Source of the DNA: Adiantum capillus-veneris
Taxonomy: Eukaryota; Streptophyta; Polypodiopsida; Polypodiales; Pteridaceae
Assembly: GCA_014529385.2 (NCBI GenBank)
Contig: CM043947.1
Coordinates: 132,211,391-132,275,390, forward strand
Reading direction: 5' to 3'
DNA: 64,000 nucleotides
Below are positions 61,740 through 64,000 of the stretch, piece by piece. The notes under the pieces were generated by a model. It worked only from the letters and a program-made list of their open reading frames with translations. It did not search any database and was not told where the DNA came from. Position 1 is the first letter of the stretch. Every line of letters begins with the position of its first letter. The position numbers were made by a program, and so were the translations under genes.

Positions 61740-62922
61740 AAGGTGTATTTGCCCATGGGGATGGGCTCCTATGTGCGCCACGTGGTTCGATGTGCTATAT
61801 GACACGTTGCATTATTTCTCCCGTGCGTGAAAAACAAGAAATTGAGTTAAATGAGAATAACGATGAAATGAAACGAAATGCAACGCGTTGTTTTGCAAGT
61901 GAGTTCTCTTTCTGCATTTCATCTTCTGTTCTACGCTCGCTCCAGAGCAGAAGAGTAGAAGACCTTTTGTGCAAGGTTAGTCTTTCCTGTAAGGGTCTGG
62001 AAACTTTCCGTTTATGATTGCCCTAGGCCACAGGAAATTCTAGAAGAGACACAAGCGACCTGTTTCTTGCCACTGTTTTCTGCACATTCAACAGAGATCC
62101 CGCTATGCCTATGCACCTAAAGACTCCTTTATGCTGAAATCTTCAAGCAACAATTCCAGCAGGATTTTTATGCATGACAGTAAGGCAGAATGTGGCAATC
62201 TCTGTGCCATTTTGTTTGCCCGCTTTCATGTCTTCCTAAAGGCTAAGATGATCACAGTGATGTTTTGAGCAGAAAGGTTTTTCTCCCATTTCTGGCTTAT
62301 CGGGAAGTCCTGACGAGTCTTTAATTGTGAATGGTCGTCAATATCGCATGCATCAAGGTGTTTGGACAGATTCAGCAGGTTCTAACACAATGACAGCCCT
62401 TTGTATTTGCTTCTTGTGAGGGTCCTGTCGATACTGTTGCCCTGCATATTTCCCGAGGCATGCTTGAATAGTGAGAACTTCTTCAAGGTCTTGGTGCTCT
62501 AGTGTGATATAGATGATTTTGAGAGGGGAATTTCCACTCTTGTTGCGAGTTGGAAGTAGCCTTCTCACATGTTACTTTACCTCTCTTTAAACTTTTGTTC
62601 GTAGTTCTGGGTGATCGCTTTCTCAAAATTCAGACGAAAAAAACAAAAAGGGAATTTTAAGGTTTTTCTCCACAAAAGGCAGAGCATCAGAAGTGCAGGT
62701 TGTAATTAATAGGAACTTTTTGGGGTGCCCCAATTTGAATAAGCCCGACACTGATTTTTCTTTGGAGGATCAGCTATTACCTTTTGTAAGGTTTACAGAG
62801 TTGGGCTGTCAGGGAAGTCACGCCCAGGTATTTCTTGTTGTGTTACAACCAGTTATATCAGTTTGTCTATGCAAAGAACTAAAATTGAATGTGGTCTTAT
62901 TTTCACCAGGGTTTAACAGATA
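61740..62922 (+). other. Possible 5' UTR exon and intron of the right-edge gene
   Basis: 61900-61974 is pyrimidine-rich, like a plant transcription start region, and ends GTGCAAG|GTTAGT, a reasonable splice donor at 61974. A pyrimidine-rich acceptor TTATTTTCACCAG ends at 62909, and ACAG at 62919 is an alternative. Between them stops occur in all frames. This gene model is inference. Confidence 0.35.
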
Positions 62923-64000
62923 ATGACATCAAAACTCACATCCCGCATTGTTTGCGCACATAATCCTAACAAAGGTGACTTTGAATTTGGTGGAGTGAGT
63001 GTAAAAGGCAGCTCTGAGAAAGTCAGATGGAACACCTTCAGACAAGGGGATATTTGGATCAATGGTCTTTTTCCTGAAGACGATTCTTTGACCAAAAATT
63101 GTAACTTCAATCCCATCAGCCTCCAAACTTCTTCAGATTGTTATATCAGTGAGCATTCAGAAGTGGATTGGATATCCAAAGAGATAGCGTACCAAGAACT
63201 TATTTGCAATGAGAAAGCTAATTATTGTACTGATGCTGTCTCTGGGAAAACTGAGCCGATCAAAGAAGAACATGACATGGATATCATTTCGACTCTAGCT
63301 GCAGTTGCTGCTCTACTCCGGGACTGGTGTGCTTTGGAAGCTGAATTGTCCCAGCCAGTGGTGGATGAACCTATCGAGAGGAATACCGGCTTAGAAAATG
63401 TGTATCATGATGAGTGGGTTTGGATCAATGATGATAAGGTCGAGCAAAGAAAGATGAAGAAGGATGTGTCAATGCAGCTCAAGGGGAGCCATTATAATGT
63501 CGCATGGGATGATTTTATTCAAGAACGTCTTAGAAGACAGCAAATGCTGTATCATACATATCTCCAGCCCCGACCTGCTTCAATTGAACTTGATTGTGGG
63601 AACAAGTTGGCGTCAGATGTTTTAGAGGATTTGTTTGGTTCTCAAAAGTATGTTGACATTGGTTGGTGCTCAGAGGAAAGGGCAGAAGAAGAGTTTTATT
63701 CTTTCAAACCATTTCTGCAGCCTGCTGGCAAAACAATTGAAGAACACAATGCATGCATCAGTAATCAATCTCTAGAGGCAGGCAGTACTTTAAATAATAG
63801 CTTTGCTGCACAATTTTTTGTCGACATCGATTTTTCGGATCAGCTTGCACATCAATATGCAAGTCAGCATCCAGTTACAAGTAGGTATAGTTTTGGCCGC
63901 AAGGGTGATCCTTTCTTTAGTCCAGAGGTTGGGGACATATTTCCAGCAGGCCATACATCTTACTCACAGGTGGAAAATGACTGTATTTTTGGGGGAGGGC
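62923..64000 (+). CDS. Unidentified host gene, open to the right edge
   Basis: From the ATG at 62923 the frame stays open for 359 codons to the window edge, far longer than any chance frame in this DNA. An in-frame TAA at 62914 lies just upstream, so the ATG is the start unless an acceptor (ACAG at 62919) opens the exon. The protein begins MTSKLTSRIVCAHNPNKGDF and is acidic and hydrophilic, without signal peptide or membrane segment. It has aromatic-acidic clusters (VYHDEWVWINDDKVEQRKMK), a mixed-charge helix (DDFIQERLRRQQMLYHTYLQ) and Phe/Asp-rich segments (FFVDIDFSDQLAHQ). I recognise no domain. Codon use is coherent and no retroelement motif is present, so it is probably a low-copy plant gene. 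Confidence 0.7.
   Translation, partial: MTSKLTSRIVCAHNPNKGDFEFGGVSVKGSSEKVRWNTFRQGDIWINGLFPEDDSLTKNCNFNPISLQTSSDCYISEHSEVDWISKEIAYQELICNEKANYCTDAVSGKTEPIKEEHDMDIISTLAAVAALLRDWCALEAELSQPVVDEPIERNTGLENVYHDEWVWINDDKVEQRKMKKDVSMQLKGSHYNVAWDDFIQERLRRQQMLYHTYLQPRPASIELDCGNKLASDVLEDLFGSQKYVDIGWCSEERAEEEFYSFKPFLQPAGKTIEEHNACISNQSLEAGSTLNNSFAAQFFVDIDFSDQLAHQYASQHPVTSRYSFGRKGDPFFSPEVGDIFPAGHTSYSQVENDCIFGGG

Noticed and set aside
62353-62568. Minus-strand frame upstream of the host gene
   Set aside because: No recognisable domain, and it lies in the stop-rich stretch proposed as intron or leader.

Overview
The window looks like repeat-dominated nuclear DNA of a land plant. Its Ty1/copia elements carry the plant-type primer binding site TGGTATCAGAGC. 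Its Ty3/gypsy gag-protease units carry TGGTGCC/TGGCACG-type binding sites. Long CT/GT/CA microsatellites, LINE and helicase fossils and nested insertions are all present. There is no dense coding, operon or bacterial signal. The species cannot be named from the sequence. Every call rests on reading motifs by eye; no database search was run.

Layout. 1-3297: copia family A copy 1 (minus, cut by the window edge). 3298-7354: minus-strand gypsy gag-protease element with PBS and 5' LTR. 7440-8440: gag-like remnant. 8450-10547: mostly unannotated, with a CA microsatellite and a 54-bp tandem duplication. 10548-15609: family A copy 2 (minus). 15610-17130: fossil of an unrecognised protein. 17337-18470: two LINE fragments in opposite orientation. 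19290-20830: gag-knuckle and PIF1-like helicase fossils. 20927-28448: plus-strand gypsy gag-protease element without reverse transcriptase, its 3' LTR interrupted at 28448 by a minus-strand LTR element (28449 onward). That element's only visible product is one frame of about 1,100 codons split by a single amber codon, and its leader carries five spaced copies of a 24-bp palindrome. 35529-36415: another gypsy protease remnant.

37258-38264 is LTR-like. 40117-50278 is a large non-coding LTR element with matching 5-bp target duplications (GAGAA) that hosts family A copy 3 (40860-45059, minus). 50972-55852 (plus) and 55847-60342 (minus) are two Tnt1-like copia elements joined tail to tail, with a perfect in-frame 102-bp-period duplication at the joint. 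61534-61613 resembles a tRNA-Ser-derived SINE head. From 62923 to the right edge there is an uninterrupted 359-codon frame: the only good candidate for a host gene, unidentified.

How it fits together. This is a graveyard of nested and truncated retroelements rather than a pathway. The copia copies have lost the catalytic YVDD motif (three of four) or have a changed protease motif (the fourth). Most premature stops in the two Tnt1-like elements are what C-to-T decay of methylated cytosines would produce. Two gypsy units and the single-ORF element keep gag-like coding without a visible polymerase, which suggests that trans-mobilised non-autonomous elements are common in this genome.
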